A DNA stretch of 64,000 nucleotides from Billgrantia campisalis (GCF_022341425.1 NZ_JABFUC010000009.1:1-64000); one strand, 5' to 3'; counted from the first letter of the stretch, positions 16,592 to 25,624 are shown. Notes: generated by a model not told the origin, from the letters alone. Numbers and translations: made by a program.

Positions 16592-16609
16592 TATCAGGTG
16601 ACTCTGATA
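16592..16609. promoter_or_regulatory. dyad TATCAG-N6-CTGATA
   Basis: A perfect 6-bp inverted repeat with a 6-base spacer lies about 100 bases before the DUF1499 start. Its position suits an operator of the DUF1499-DUF1289 unit. No regulator can be assigned. Confidence 0.35.
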
Positions 16610-16711
16610 CCCTGACCGCGCTCCCCCACTCCTGGCGGCTACCCCACGCGGGCAACTCGGCGGCTCAGCCGATATGCTGGTGGCCAGGCACCCTTTCCCC
16701 GGAGGTTATCG

Positions 16712-17479
16712 ATGACACCCCATAGCGCCTCTCCCCGCCCGCGGGGCGGCAAATGGCCGCCGGCCCTGGCCTGGCTGGCGCTCCTCCTGTTGGCCGTGGC
16801 CGCGCTGATGGTGATCGGCGCCGGGCCGGCCTACCGGCAGGGGCTGCTGCCGCTGGGCGAGGCCTTCCATCTGCTGCGCAACGGCATCTTCGTCGCGCTG
16901 GGGGCCGGTGCCGTGGGGCTCGCTACCCTGATCACCGCCGCGGCCTGTCGGCGGCGCATCGCCGCCCTGACTGGGGTGGTGGTGATGGCCGCCAGCATCG
17001 GCATGATGGCGGTGCCCTGGCTGCACTGGCAGCAGGCCCAGCAGGCGCCGCCGATCCACGACATCACCACCGATACCGAAAACCCGCCCGCCTTCGAGGC
17101 CCTGGCCGAGGCCCGCGAGGCGGCCCCCAACGCCGTGGCCTATCCCGGCGAGGCCACCGCCCGTCAGCAGCGCGAAGCCTACCCGGAGATCCAGCCGCTG
17201 GTCCTGGACCTGCCCCTGGACAGCGTACTCAGCGCCGCCGAAGCGGCTGCCCTGGATCAGGGCTGGACGCTGGCCAGCGTCACCGACACCACCATCGAGG
17301 CCACCGCCACCACGACCTGGTTCGGCTTCCAGGACGATGTGGTCATCCGCCTGACGGAAACCGCTGAGGGAGTACGCGTGGATGTGCGCTCCGCTTCGCG
17401 GGTCGGGCGCAGCGACATGGGCGCCAATGCGGCGAGGATCGTCGCCTATCAGGATGCCCTGGCGGCAAGGGTCGAGTGA
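16712..17479 (+). CDS. DUF1499 family membrane protein
   Basis: The 255-residue protein has three hydrophobic segments (about 18-38, 55-80 and 85-105). The DUF1499 domain follows, marked by PPIHDITTDTENPPAF, YPEIQPL, WFGFQDDVVIRL and SRVGRSDMGANAARI. The soluble domain probably faces the periplasm. The function of this family is unknown. The last base of its stop codon is the first base of the next ATG (TGATG), so the two genes are coupled. A GGAGG RBS is present. Confidence 0.88.
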   Translation: MTPHSASPRPRGGKWPPALAWLALLLLAVAALMVIGAGPAYRQGLLPLGEAFHLLRNGIFVALGAGAVGLATLITAAACRRRIAALTGVVVMAASIGMMAVPWLHWQQAQQAPPIHDITTDTENPPAFEALAEAREAAPNAVAYPGEATARQQREAYPEIQPLVLDLPLDSVLSAAEAAALDQGWTLASVTDTTIEATATTTWFGFQDDVVIRLTETAEGVRVDVRSASRVGRSDMGANAARIVAYQDALAARVE

Positions 17480-17691
17480 TGCACCATGCCCCATCGCCGG
17501 CCTGCCGTCCGGCCTCGCCCTGTGTCCAGCGCTGCCGTCTCGAGCCGCAACGCCAGCATTGCACTGGCTGCGGGCGATCCCTGGACGAGATCGCCCGCTG
17601 GTCGGAGATGAGCGAGGCCGAACGGGAAAGGGTGTGGCAACGCCTGTCCGGAGCCGCTACTCGCCCCGCTCGGACGAGTGGGCGGTGCTGA
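17479..17691 (+). CDS. DUF1289 family Cys-rich small protein
   Basis: This 70-residue protein has SPCVQRCRLEPQRQHCTGCG, with four spaced cysteines that could bind a metal or Fe-S centre, and then the family hallmark SLDEIARWSEMSEAERERVW. It starts at the ATG overlapping the previous stop; an in-frame GTG one codon upstream is possible. It converges with the racemase-family gene and overlaps its end by 35 bases. Confidence 0.85.
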   Translation: MHHAPSPACRPASPCVQRCRLEPQRQHCTGCGRSLDEIARWSEMSEAERERVWQRLSGAATRPARTSGRC

Positions 17692-18712
17692 GGATATGGT
17701 GCAGCCCGGCGCACTCCACCAGGGGGTCCTCGCAGTTGACGAGGATCTCTGAGCGCGCCAGCACGTAGCTCTTGCCGGTGATGGTGTTCTCCACCACCTG
17801 GCCCTGGCCCTCGTGACGCACCCTGGTGCACTTGCCGATGAAGCCGGTCTCGCGCAGCGAGACGGTTTCCAGCTTGTCGCCGGGCCTGATGCGCCCCTCG
17901 TAGTTCATCAGCGCCAGCCGCGCCGAGGTCCCGGTACCGGTGGTGCTGCGACAGATCACGCCGGGGTGCACGTAGGTGGTGGAGCGCGAGCGATAGAAGT
18001 CGTCGGCGACCTGCTCCACCGGCCCCATGAAGTGCAGGAAGGGTAGCGGCCCCACGTCGCCCAGGGTGTAGTGAGAGAAGCCGCGCTCGGCCTGGATCGC
18101 CTCGACGATACGGTGGGCGCAGTCCGCGAGGGCCCGCTCCTCGTCCCGGGTCAGGTGGAAGCCCAGTTCGGCGGCGTCCACCAGGGCGTAGAAGCCGCCG
18201 CTGTAGGCCACGCTGTAGGTCACCACTCCGACCTCCGGCACATGGATCGAGGCCCGGTAGGTATCGATATAGCTGGGCAGCCCCTCGCAGGTGATGGCCT
18301 CGACCACCCCGTTCTCTACCAGCGCCTCGATCTGCACCAGCCCCGCCGGCGACTCCAGCGCGAAGCGCTGGCGCCCCTCCCGCTTGGGCACCAGGCCGCT
18401 CTCCAGCACCGCCGTGGCCGTACAAATGGTGTTGGAGCCCGAGTAGATGGGGTAGCCCATCACCTCCATGATGATGTAGCCCACCGCCGCCGCGGGGTCG
18501 GTGGCCGGCACCAGCAGGTCCACCGACATCTCGGGAATGCCGTAGGGCTCTTCCAGCAGCAGCTTGCGCAGGCCGTCGGCATCGTCGCGCAGGTAGTGCA
18601 TCTGCTCACGCACCGTGGCCCCGGGCAGCCGCTCGATACCGCCGGTGACGATACGGCTGACGTCGCCGCCGGCGTGGGTGTCCATCAGTTGCAGGACCAG
18701 CTCTCTGCTCAT
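17657..18712 (-). CDS. proline racemase/hydroxyproline epimerase-dehydratase family enzyme
   Basis: The 351-residue protein has the family fold, with LQLMDTHAGGD at the start. The first active-site position, Cys in MCGHG of racemases, is S91 here (IYSGSNT). The second, Cys in SPCGTG, is T258 (RSTTGTGTS). Racemases need two Cys and trans-3-hydroxyproline dehydratases use Cys/Thr, so this Ser/Thr pair predicts an elimination or another reaction rather than racemisation. The ATG overlaps the upstream oxidoreductase stop (ATGA), suggesting that both act on one substrate. Confidence 0.85.
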   Translation of the reverse strand: MSRELVLQLMDTHAGGDVSRIVTGGIERLPGATVREQMHYLRDDADGLRKLLLEEPYGIPEMSVDLLVPATDPAAAVGYIIMEVMGYPIYSGSNTICTATAVLESGLVPKREGRQRFALESPAGLVQIEALVENGVVEAITCEGLPSYIDTYRASIHVPEVGVVTYSVAYSGGFYALVDAAELGFHLTRDEERALADCAHRIVEAIQAERGFSHYTLGDVGPLPFLHFMGPVEQVADDFYRSRSTTYVHPGVICRSTTGTGTSARLALMNYEGRIRPGDKLETVSLRETGFIGKCTRVRHEGQGQVVENTITGKSYVLARSEILVNCEDPLVECAGLHHILSTAHSSERGE

Positions 18713-19884
18713 GGGGTGTTCTCCAGCGCGAAGGGGGCGCCGTGCTCGTCCCACTGGGAATCGGGGACGATGACGATCTTGCCCAGGTAGCCGCTGCCGC
18801 GGTTGACGAAATAGCGCTCGGCCTCGTGCAGCTCGGAGAGCTTGAAGGCGGCGTGCAGCACCGGTTTGAGCTGGCCGCCGCGAATCCACTCGACCAGCTG
18901 CTCGGCTTCCTCGCGGGTACCGTGGGAGACCCCGAAGATCTGCACCTGATAGAGGTAGATGCGCGTCCACATGATCTCGGAGAGGTTGCCGCCGCTGGCC
19001 CCGGCGATGGAGAGCCTCGGGTAGGTGGTGCGGCGCTTCATGTCGACGATCATGGTGTCGATGAAGCGGTCGGTCATCTCGCCGCCGACCAGGTCCATCA
19101 CCGCGTCGATGGGGGCACCGCCGGTGGCCTCGAGCACCCGCTCGACGAAGGTCGGAAGGTCGCCGCGGTCGATCACCGCCTCGGCCCCCAGCGCCAGCAG
19201 GGCAGCGCGCTTGTCGGGCTGGCTCACCGCATAGGGGATGGCACCGACGATGCGGCACAGCTGGATCAGCGCCGTGCCCACGCCGCCGCTGGCCCCGCTG
19301 ACCAGCACCCGCTCGCCCGCGGCTACCCGGGCGGAGGTCATCATATGGTAGGCGGTCTGGTAGGAGCACATGCCCATGGCGGCCACCTCGGCATCGGCCA
19401 GCTCCGGGTTGGGCACGTGGTGGAACTGCGCCGAGGGCACGACGACATACTCAGCGAAGCCACCGTCGGCGCCGTGGCCGTAGTAGTCCGGGGTCAGGTT
19501 GATATCGCGCCGGGCGTCGGCGTAGAGGTTGAAGTCGAGCAGGCCGCGCTCGCCGATCCGCTCGAGGTCGACCCCCTCGCCCACGGCGACCACCCGGCCG
19601 GCCACATCGGCACCCTGGATACGCGGGAAGGTCAGGGTCGGCTCGCCGCCCATGGCAAAGGAGGTCACCTCTCCCTTGTCCTTGGTGGGGTAGAGCCCCT
19701 CGCGGGCCTTGCGGTCGGTGTTGTTCTTGGCCGTGGCGGTGACCCGTACCAGCACCTCGCCGCGGCCGGGTCGCGGCGTCGGTACGTCCTGACGGTAGAC
19801 CAGTTTGTCGACGTCACCGTGGCCGGTCAGCAGCATGGCCGACATGCTGGCGGGGATCGTCTCCGGTAGGGAATCGTGGGCCAT
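18709..19884 (-). CDS. MDR-family quinone oxidoreductase/alcohol dehydrogenase-like enzyme
   Basis: Started at the ATG behind GAGGAGG (19884), it has 391 residues. The GroES-like half contains TPRPGRGEVLVRV and IQGADVAGRVVAVG. The Rossmann half contains VSGASGGVGTALIQL, the NADPH-binding motif of quinone reductase-type enzymes. Zinc-ligand cysteines of true alcohol dehydrogenases are missing, so it is probably a zinc-free reductase. It is the first gene of a two-gene unit with the racemase-family enzyme. Its substrate is unknown. Confidence 0.85.
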   Translation of the reverse strand: MAHDSLPETIPASMSAMLLTGHGDVDKLVYRQDVPTPRPGRGEVLVRVTATAKNNTDRKAREGLYPTKDKGEVTSFAMGGEPTLTFPRIQGADVAGRVVAVGEGVDLERIGERGLLDFNLYADARRDINLTPDYYGHGADGGFAEYVVVPSAQFHHVPNPELADAEVAAMGMCSYQTAYHMMTSARVAAGERVLVSGASGGVGTALIQLCRIVGAIPYAVSQPDKRAALLALGAEAVIDRGDLPTFVERVLEATGGAPIDAVMDLVGGEMTDRFIDTMIVDMKRRTTYPRLSIAGASGGNLSEIMWTRIYLYQVQIFGVSHGTREEAEQLVEWIRGGQLKPVLHAAFKLSELHEAERYFVNRGSGYLGKIVIVPDSQWDEHGAPFALENTP

Positions 19885-20075
19885 CGGCTGCCTCCTCAGA
19901 TTGCTGAATGTCGCATGGCGCGACGATAACAAAGTCGTCGCCACTGCCAACAGCAGGATAGGCCCCGACCGAACGCCCCCGCCAGCGGGCCAGCCGGGCC
20001 GCGTCGAAAAGCTTGCCGCTTTCTTTGCCACGCTCTTTGCCTTTGCCCGCCCCCTCGAGGGTGTACGGCCCACTA

Positions 20076-20117
20076 TGTTGCGCTGCACAAAAAATCCTGT
20101 TATTGTGCATTGCAGCA
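20076..20117. promoter_or_regulatory. paired TGC-rich motifs upstream of phasin, PhaR-like operator candidate
   Basis: TGTTGCGCTGCACAA (20076-20090) and TTGTGCATTGCAGCA (20103-20117) are inverted copies with 12 of 15 matches and a 12-base gap. They lie 70-110 bases before the phasin start. PhaR repressors of PHA-producing bacteria bind TGC/GCA-rich sites at phasin promoters, so autoregulated phasin control is a reasonable inference. The regulator gene is not in the window. Confidence 0.42.
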
Positions 20118-20186
20118 AAGACGCAGAAGGCATCGGTCGACCACCAAGGCCTTCGATCAATCAAGCACCCTAAGGAGGGTCCAGCG

Positions 20187-20594
20187 ATGCAAACCGTCGA
20201 CACCAAGCAGTACACCGAGCAACTCGAATCCCTGTTCATCGGCCCGGCCCGCGCCTATGCGGCACTGACCGTGGACTACAGCGAGAAGCTGATCAATGCC
20301 CAACTGGAGGCCGGCAAGTCCTGGGCCGATGCCAATCTGGCGCAGCTGCGCAGCCTGCTCACCGTCAAGAGCGCAGAAGATCTGCGGATCTACATGGAAG
20401 GCCAGCAGAATGTCGCCAAGGAGCTCGCCGAGCGCCTGAAGCGCGACGCCGACAAGGTGGTGGCCCTGCAGCAGGACTTCGTCCAGCAGAGCCAGAAGCT
20501 CACCGAAGAGAGCGTCCAGAAGGGCCAGAAGCTGGCCGAGAGCGGCGTCAAGCAGGTGACCGAGTCGGCCAGCAAGGCCGCCAAGCGCGCCTGA
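20187..20594 (+). CDS. phaP: phasin family protein
   Basis: This 135-residue helical protein begins MQTVDTKQYTEQLESLFIGPARAYAAL behind AAGGAGGG, has a central amphipathic helix and ends in a Gln/Lys/Ser-rich coiled coil. These are features of PhaP-type granule-associated proteins. Phasins coat polyhydroxyalkanoate granules and control their size. PHA synthase genes are not in this window. The gene has its own upstream control motifs and a strong terminator, so it is monocistronic. Confidence 0.85.
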   Translation: MQTVDTKQYTEQLESLFIGPARAYAALTVDYSEKLINAQLEAGKSWADANLAQLRSLLTVKSAEDLRIYMEGQQNVAKELAERLKRDADKVVALQQDFVQQSQKLTEESVQKGQKLAESGVKQVTESASKAAKRA

Positions 20595-20635
20595 CCCGAC
20601 TGCCGGCCTCGCCGGCAGCCGAGACCTGACAGTAA

Positions 20636-20666
20636 GGGCCGTCGATCGCTGATCGACGGCCCTTTT
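20636..20666 (+). terminator. Rho-independent terminator of the phasin gene
   Basis: A perfect 12-bp stem (GGGCCGTCGATC with GATCGACGGCCC), a 3-base loop and TTTT follow 42 bases after the phasin stop. A second 8-bp hairpin, CTGCCGGC-CTC-GCCGGCAG, lies just before it at 20600-20618. Confidence 0.85.
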
Positions 20667-20773
20667 ACGCCTGGACGTAAAGCGCGCCCATGGCAGGCTT
20701 GCGAGAGCCGCCGCGGCTGGTCATTCTTAGCTTCAACGCCCCCTCGGGGGTATGCTGACTGCAGGGACCGGCA

Positions 20774-22582
20774 ATGGGGCAAGCCGGCACCACAGGGAGC
20801 ACAGAGGTGAATCGACCAGAGGGCAGGGCTAACCACAGCGGGCAGGCACAGAGCTTTAGCACGGCGCTGATTCGCCGGCTTGGCCCGGTCATGCTGTGGC
20901 TGTTCCTCCTGGCCGGCGCGGCCGGCGCCGAGCCTCGCCCCTTCCAGGGCGAATCGCTGCCGCTGCTGCCCCACGCCCACTATGTCGTCGAGCCGGAGTC
21001 CGGCTGGCGGGTCGAACAGGCGGTTCGCGCCTTCGCTTCCGGGGCCTTCTGGCCGGCCGAAGCCGAGGCCCTGAACCTGGGCCGGGTGGAGACGGCCGTG
21101 TGGCTGCACCTCGAACTGCCCGCCCCGGTGGTACCGACAGGTCCCTGGCTGCTGCACCTGGACCGGCACCGCTTCCAGGAGGTCTCGCTCTACCACCGCG
21201 GCGAGGAGGGCTGGCAGCGGCTGGCACCCAGTGTCCGGGACCCCGCGGCCGGTGCCGAGCGGCCGCTCTTCGAACTGCCCCTGGAAGCCGAGACGCCGCA
21301 GCGCTTCATGCTGCGCCTGGCATCCCAGGCCCCCATGCTGGTCGCCCCCCGGCTGCAGACCCCCGCCGCCTACCTGGCCGACGCGCGGCAGCACGACTTC
21401 GCCAGCGGCCTCTACTATGGGCTGATCGCCGCCCTGGCGTTCTTCGCGGTGGTGCTGTCGCTGACGCTGCGCGTTCGCAGCCCGCTCTGGTATGCGCTGC
21501 TGATCATCCTGGGGGCCCTCTACCTCGGCATCTCTCGCGGCCAGCTCATCGTCTGGTGGCCGGCGATGACGCCGCGCCTCGAGCTGCTGGCGGGAAGCGC
21601 CACCCTGTCCGCCATGGCAATCGCGGCCCTGCTGCTGAGCCGCGACTTCCTGCTGACCGCCAGCCGCGACGCCGACGGCGAGCGTCTCACCCGCCTGGGC
21701 CTGCTGGTGGCGGTCAGCACGCCCCTGGCGGTGCTGCTGTTCGGCGAGCGCATCAGCCTCCCCTACCACACCCTGATGGGAGTGGTGTGCAGCATCGTCC
21801 TGGTGATCGTCGCCGTGCGCGCCTTGCGCCGGCACTTCCGGCCGGCCTGGGGCCTGCTGCCCGCCTGGCTGCTGCTGATCGGCGGCCTGGGGCTCTCGGC
21901 CGGCCTGCACCTCGGGGTCCTGCCCTATCGGCCCTGGAGCCTCCACGGTTATCAGGCCGGCTCGCTGCTGGCCGCCCTGCTGCTGCCCCTGGCGCTGGGC
22001 TGGCGAATCCGCTGGCTACTTCAGGAGCCCGCCGCCCGGGATCGCCAGCACGGCCGGGGGCAGGACAGCGCCATGACCGACCCCTTGACCGGGCTCTACA
22101 ACCGGCAGCGCCTGCCCGGCGCCCTGCAGGAGGGAGTGAAGCACTGCCGACGCACCGGCGAGACGATGAGCCTGATCCTGCTCGACGTGGATCACTTCAA
22201 GGCCTGGCACGACAGCTGGGGCCAGGAGGCCGGCGACCAGGTGCTGGAGGCGCTGGGCAAGCAGATCCGCCAGCATGTGCGTCAGCACGACATCGCCTGC
22301 CGCTACGGCGGCTCGGAATTTGCCATCATCCTGCCGGGCACCCACGCCCACGCGGCAGTGGAGATCGCCGAGCGGCTGCGGCGCACCATCGAGGACCAGC
22401 CGTTCACGCCGCTGCCCAACCAGCTCGCCCGGGTGACCCTCAGCCTGGGCATCGCCCAGCTGGCGCCGGAGGATACCGCCGAGAACCTGATGCGGCGCAG
22501 CGACCGCGCGCTCTACTCGGCCAAGCGCCTGGGCTGCAACCGCAGCGTGGTGGATGGTGCCTCGTCGCGCGCCACCAGCTAG
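20774..22582 (+). CDS. 7TMR-DISM receptor with C-terminal GGDEF domain (degenerate GGSEF)
   Basis: The protein has about 602 residues. A signal-anchor (about 35-52) is followed by a periplasmic 7TMR-DISMED2-like beta domain (about 60-195), seven transmembrane helices (about 205-415) and a GGDEF domain (about 435-595). The diguanylate cyclase motif reads YGGSEF at 510-515, so the metal-binding acidic residue is Ser. Other signature parts (DPLTGLYNR, LLDVDHFK) are intact. It may be a weak or inactive cyclase, or a c-di-GMP/GTP sensor. The start is uncertain: GTG at 20807 is an alternative to ATG 20774. Confidence 0.85.
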   Translation: MGQAGTTGSTEVNRPEGRANHSGQAQSFSTALIRRLGPVMLWLFLLAGAAGAEPRPFQGESLPLLPHAHYVVEPESGWRVEQAVRAFASGAFWPAEAEALNLGRVETAVWLHLELPAPVVPTGPWLLHLDRHRFQEVSLYHRGEEGWQRLAPSVRDPAAGAERPLFELPLEAETPQRFMLRLASQAPMLVAPRLQTPAAYLADARQHDFASGLYYGLIAALAFFAVVLSLTLRVRSPLWYALLIILGALYLGISRGQLIVWWPAMTPRLELLAGSATLSAMAIAALLLSRDFLLTASRDADGERLTRLGLLVAVSTPLAVLLFGERISLPYHTLMGVVCSIVLVIVAVRALRRHFRPAWGLLPAWLLLIGGLGLSAGLHLGVLPYRPWSLHGYQAGSLLAALLLPLALGWRIRWLLQEPAARDRQHGRGQDSAMTDPLTGLYNRQRLPGALQEGVKHCRRTGETMSLILLDVDHFKAWHDSWGQEAGDQVLEALGKQIRQHVRQHDIACRYGGSEFAIILPGTHAHAAVEIAERLRRTIEDQPFTPLPNQLARVTLSLGIAQLAPEDTAENLMRRSDRALYSAKRLGCNRSVVDGASSRATS

Positions 22583-22598
22583 GAGCCGTTAGGAGCCG

Positions 22599-23831
22599 TC
22601 AGTGGCTCTTGACTCGCCAGATCCGCCAGGCTAGCAGGCCGATGATCAGCGCCCCCAGCGGCCCCAGCACGGCGGCCGCGGTATAGGGGGGAATGACGAT
22701 GCCCAGGGCGGCGAGGCTCTGCAGCCCCAGCTTGAACAGGCTGAAGAGGTAGTAGCTGATGACGATGATCGACAGCCCCTCCACCGCCTTCTGGATCTTG
22801 AGCTGGCTGCTGGCGCGCTCGTTGAGGCTGTGCAGGATGCTGGAGTTCTGCTCCTCGATCTCCACCTGGGCCCGGGTCCTGAGCAGGTCGTTGAGCCGGG
22901 CCACGCTCCTGGCAAGGTTCTCCTGGCGCTGGTCGATCGCCGCGCAGAAGTGCACCGTGGGGCGAAAGCGGCGCAGGATGAAGGTGCCCAGCCGCGGGCG
23001 GTCGCCGACCCGCTCCTCGCGCAGCTCCTCGATACGGGTGTAGACGATGCGGGCATAGGCCTCGGTGGCACTGAAGCGCTGCCGCGAGCGGGCACCGCTG
23101 CGCTCCAGCCGTGCCGACAGCGAGGAGATCGCCGCCAGCAGGGGGCGCGGCGTGGTCTCCTCGCTCTCGGCGTTGCGCTCGGAGAGCTCGCCGAGCTCGC
23201 GCTCGTAGCCCTGCAGCTCACCGCCCAGCTGCTTGGCCAGCGGCAGCGACAGCGAGGCCATCATCCGATAGGTCTCGATCTCCAGCAGGCGCCGAACCAT
23301 GCGCCCCAAGCGGAAGGCGTTGAGCCGGTGATTGACCAGCAGCAGGCGGTTAACCCCCGCTTCGCTGAGGCGAAAGTCGCTCCACACCGTGGCGTCGCCG
23401 CCGCCCACCTGGGAGCCGGCCGGGTCGTTGAAGCCATAGGCATCGGTCTTGCCCGCCCATGAGGCCTCCGACTCCACCAGCACCAGGCTGGCGTTGATCA
23501 GCGCCTCGCGGTGGGCCTCGATGATGGTCGCCAGCACCGCGGGTGGCGCCGGCCAGGGGGGCGCCTCCTCCCCCTTGGGCACCAGCAGGGTGAGGGTGAA
23601 AAACTCGGTGTGCCGCTCCCATTTGAGGGTCTGGCCATCGAGGGCCACCGTGCCCTGGACCGCCTCGATGTCGGGAGAGGCGTCGGCCATTTCGCCAAGG
23701 CGGGCGAGGATGGCATCGCACACCTCGCCGTCGTCGAGAAAGGCGACGTGGTGAAGGTGGGCCGGCTCCGAAAAGTAGATCGAGGGTCGGGCATGCAGTT
23801 CGTTGTGCAGGCGTTCTCGCTGGGGGTGCAT
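22599..23831 (-). CDS. DUF3422 family membrane-anchored protein
   Basis: With the start at MHPQRERLHNELHARP the protein has 410 residues; HNELHARP is the family's N-terminal hallmark. The large soluble part has WERHTEFFT and a long helical region. Two hydrophobic C-terminal helices (about 345-365 and 375-400) anchor it, in a layout recalling CorA-like or tail-anchored proteins. No biochemical role is known. It is convergent with the GGDEF gene (16 bases between stops) and divergent from the stress protein. Confidence 0.85.
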   Translation of the reverse strand: MHPQRERLHNELHARPSIYFSEPAHLHHVAFLDDGEVCDAILARLGEMADASPDIEAVQGTVALDGQTLKWERHTEFFTLTLLVPKGEEAPPWPAPPAVLATIIEAHREALINASLVLVESEASWAGKTDAYGFNDPAGSQVGGGDATVWSDFRLSEAGVNRLLLVNHRLNAFRLGRMVRRLLEIETYRMMASLSLPLAKQLGGELQGYERELGELSERNAESEETTPRPLLAAISSLSARLERSGARSRQRFSATEAYARIVYTRIEELREERVGDRPRLGTFILRRFRPTVHFCAAIDQRQENLARSVARLNDLLRTRAQVEIEEQNSSILHSLNERASSQLKIQKAVEGLSIIVISYYLFSLFKLGLQSLAALGIVIPPYTAAAVLGPLGALIIGLLAWRIWRVKSH

Positions 23832-23992
23832 GGTCGGGTCCTGGAAATGGTTGAGCCCCGAGACTACGGCCTGAACGCCCGGCGGCCAAGCCCCCAAATG
23901 TCGGCAAGGCACAGGGGGTCGGAAGAGGACGTCGCCCGGCGAAGTGCGCTAGGCTAGTGCTGTCGCCTTCTGCCGCCAAGGGAGATAACTCC

Positions 23993-24886
23993 ATGAGTGA
24001 GCGCATTTCGCTCGTGATCGTACCCGTGGATGGGTCGCCCACCGCCGCCGCGGCCACGCGGCATGCCGCCCTGCTCGCGCGCCTGCTCAAGGCCGAGCTG
24101 CAGCTGCTCCACGTGATGCCGCTCAACCCGCCGGAGTTCAGCGACATGCCGGCCAACCGCCAGGCCGAGGCCGATCGCGACCGCTCGCTGCGCCTGCAGG
24201 CCGCCAGCGATGCCTTCGCCAGCGCCCGCGAGGCCATCGACCCGCCGCTGGAGCCGAGCCCCCGCGAGGTCACCCTGGAGGACGACACCTTCGTTCGCCA
24301 CCCGGCCCGCACCATCGTCGAGCATGCCCGCCGACATGACCGCTGCCTGCTGGTGATCGGCGCCCGCCACCTCACCGACATGGGCAAGTTCGTGGAAGGC
24401 AGCGTCAGCAACGAGGTGGTCCACCGGGCGCGCGGCCCGGTCACGGTGGTGCACGCCGAGGCGGCGCCGGGGGATATCCAGCGGATCGGCCGCGTGCTGC
24501 TGCCGGTGGACGGCTCACGGCACAGCGACCAGGCCGCCGCCCTGGCCGGGGATCTGGCGCGCAGCGCCGAGGCCGGCGTGGAGCTGCTGTTCTGCCGCCC
24601 CAGCGGCAAGCCGGTCGATCAGGAAGCCGACCAGCAGGACGAGGCCGAGCGCATCTTCGCCCACGCCCGCCAGGTCCTCGGCGAGGTGCCGGCCGGCGTC
24701 ACCGAGCAGCTGCTGGCCGGCGAACGCTTCGCCGAGGCGATCACCGAACATGCCGCGCGCTACGAGGATTACCCGGTGATCATCATGGGACGGCGCGGGC
24801 TGGGCACCTGGCGCGAGAAGCTGCTAGGCAGTGTCAGTCACCGGGTGATCGATCTGGCCTCATGCCCGGTCACCGTGGTGGTGTAG
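23993..24886 (+). CDS. tandem universal stress protein (two UspA domains)
   Basis: Two UspA domains fill the 297 residues: residues 1-150 (VIVPVDGSPTAAAATRHAALL) and 160-297 (VLLPVDGSRHSDQAAALAGDL). The second ends with the nucleotide-binding loop GRRGLGTWREKLLGSVSHRV; in the first the corresponding loop is GARHLTDMGKFVEGSVS. Such tandem proteins resemble E. coli UspE. The ATP-binding glycine pattern is clearer in the second domain. AAGGGAGAT precedes the ATG. It appears monocistronic. Confidence 0.9.
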   Translation: MSERISLVIVPVDGSPTAAAATRHAALLARLLKAELQLLHVMPLNPPEFSDMPANRQAEADRDRSLRLQAASDAFASAREAIDPPLEPSPREVTLEDDTFVRHPARTIVEHARRHDRCLLVIGARHLTDMGKFVEGSVSNEVVHRARGPVTVVHAEAAPGDIQRIGRVLLPVDGSRHSDQAAALAGDLARSAEAGVELLFCRPSGKPVDQEADQQDEAERIFAHARQVLGEVPAGVTEQLLAGERFAEAITEHAARYEDYPVIIMGRRGLGTWREKLLGSVSHRVIDLASCPVTVVV

Positions 24887-24910
24887 CCGCGCCGACAAGG
24901 CCCGCCCCCC

Positions 24911-25624
24911 TCAGTGGCCGGCTTCGTAGGCAGCCTTTAGCCGGTAGAACTCGGCGACGATGGCCTCCATGGCCGCGGCATCGTAGTCGCACAGCCCGCT
25001 GACCACCAGCTTCTTGGAGCCGCTGCCGACCACCTCACCGGCGTCGAGGATGGAGAACTCCAGGCGCACGTCGCCGCGCTTGCCGTTCACCTCCAGGGTG
25101 GAATCGACCAGCTGCAGCTCCGGTGCGCGCAGATCCAGGCGCTCCAGCGAGAAGCCCATGCTGTCGTAGATCACCAGCGGGCGGCGCGGGTTGAACATCA
25201 CCCCCTGCGCCTCGAGCAGCGGCTTGAGCACGTGGGGGAAGTTCTTACCCGAGAAGGCCACGTAGCCGCGGGTGAAGGCCTCCACCGCCGCGGCATCGCG
25301 GGTCGTCTCGCCGCGATGGCTGACCTCCAGGTAGCGCTTGCCCTCGTCGTCGCTGACCGCCAGCAGGCCGTCGTCATGGGCCTGAAGGGTGAGCGGCGTG
25401 CCCTCTCCCACCATGCTCTTGAAGTGGAAGTCCATGTGCCGCGAGAGGCCAAAATGGTCCAGCACAAGGGCGAACAGCAGGTCTCCCGGCACGCAGAAGC
25501 GCCGCGCCCCCGCATCGTGGATGGGGTTGAAATCGCCGGCAACGCGCTTGGCGAAGTCGCTGGCCTGCTGCGCAGAAATGCAGATGTGCGAGCCCGTGCG
25601 CGTATGATAAGGATCGAGAAACAT
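24911..25624 (-). CDS. DUF3581 family hotdog-like protein
   Basis: This 237-residue protein contains AKRVAGDFNPIHD near residue 30. It resembles the GDxNPIH active-site loop of MaoC-type hydratases, including the Asp and His. A second hotdog-like half may follow (PLVIYDSMGFSLERLDL onward). DUF3581 proteins are common in marine Gammaproteobacteria and have no assigned function. An acyl-thioester-binding role is an inference from the fold. It is divergent from the AsmA-like giant gene. Confidence 0.8.
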   Translation of the reverse strand: MFLDPYHTRTGSHICISAQQASDFAKRVAGDFNPIHDAGARRFCVPGDLLFALVLDHFGLSRHMDFHFKSMVGEGTPLTLQAHDDGLLAVSDDEGKRYLEVSHRGETTRDAAAVEAFTRGYVAFSGKNFPHVLKPLLEAQGVMFNPRRPLVIYDSMGFSLERLDLRAPELQLVDSTLEVNGKRGDVRLEFSILDAGEVVGSGSKKLVVSGLCDYDAAAMEAIVAEFYRLKAAYEAGH

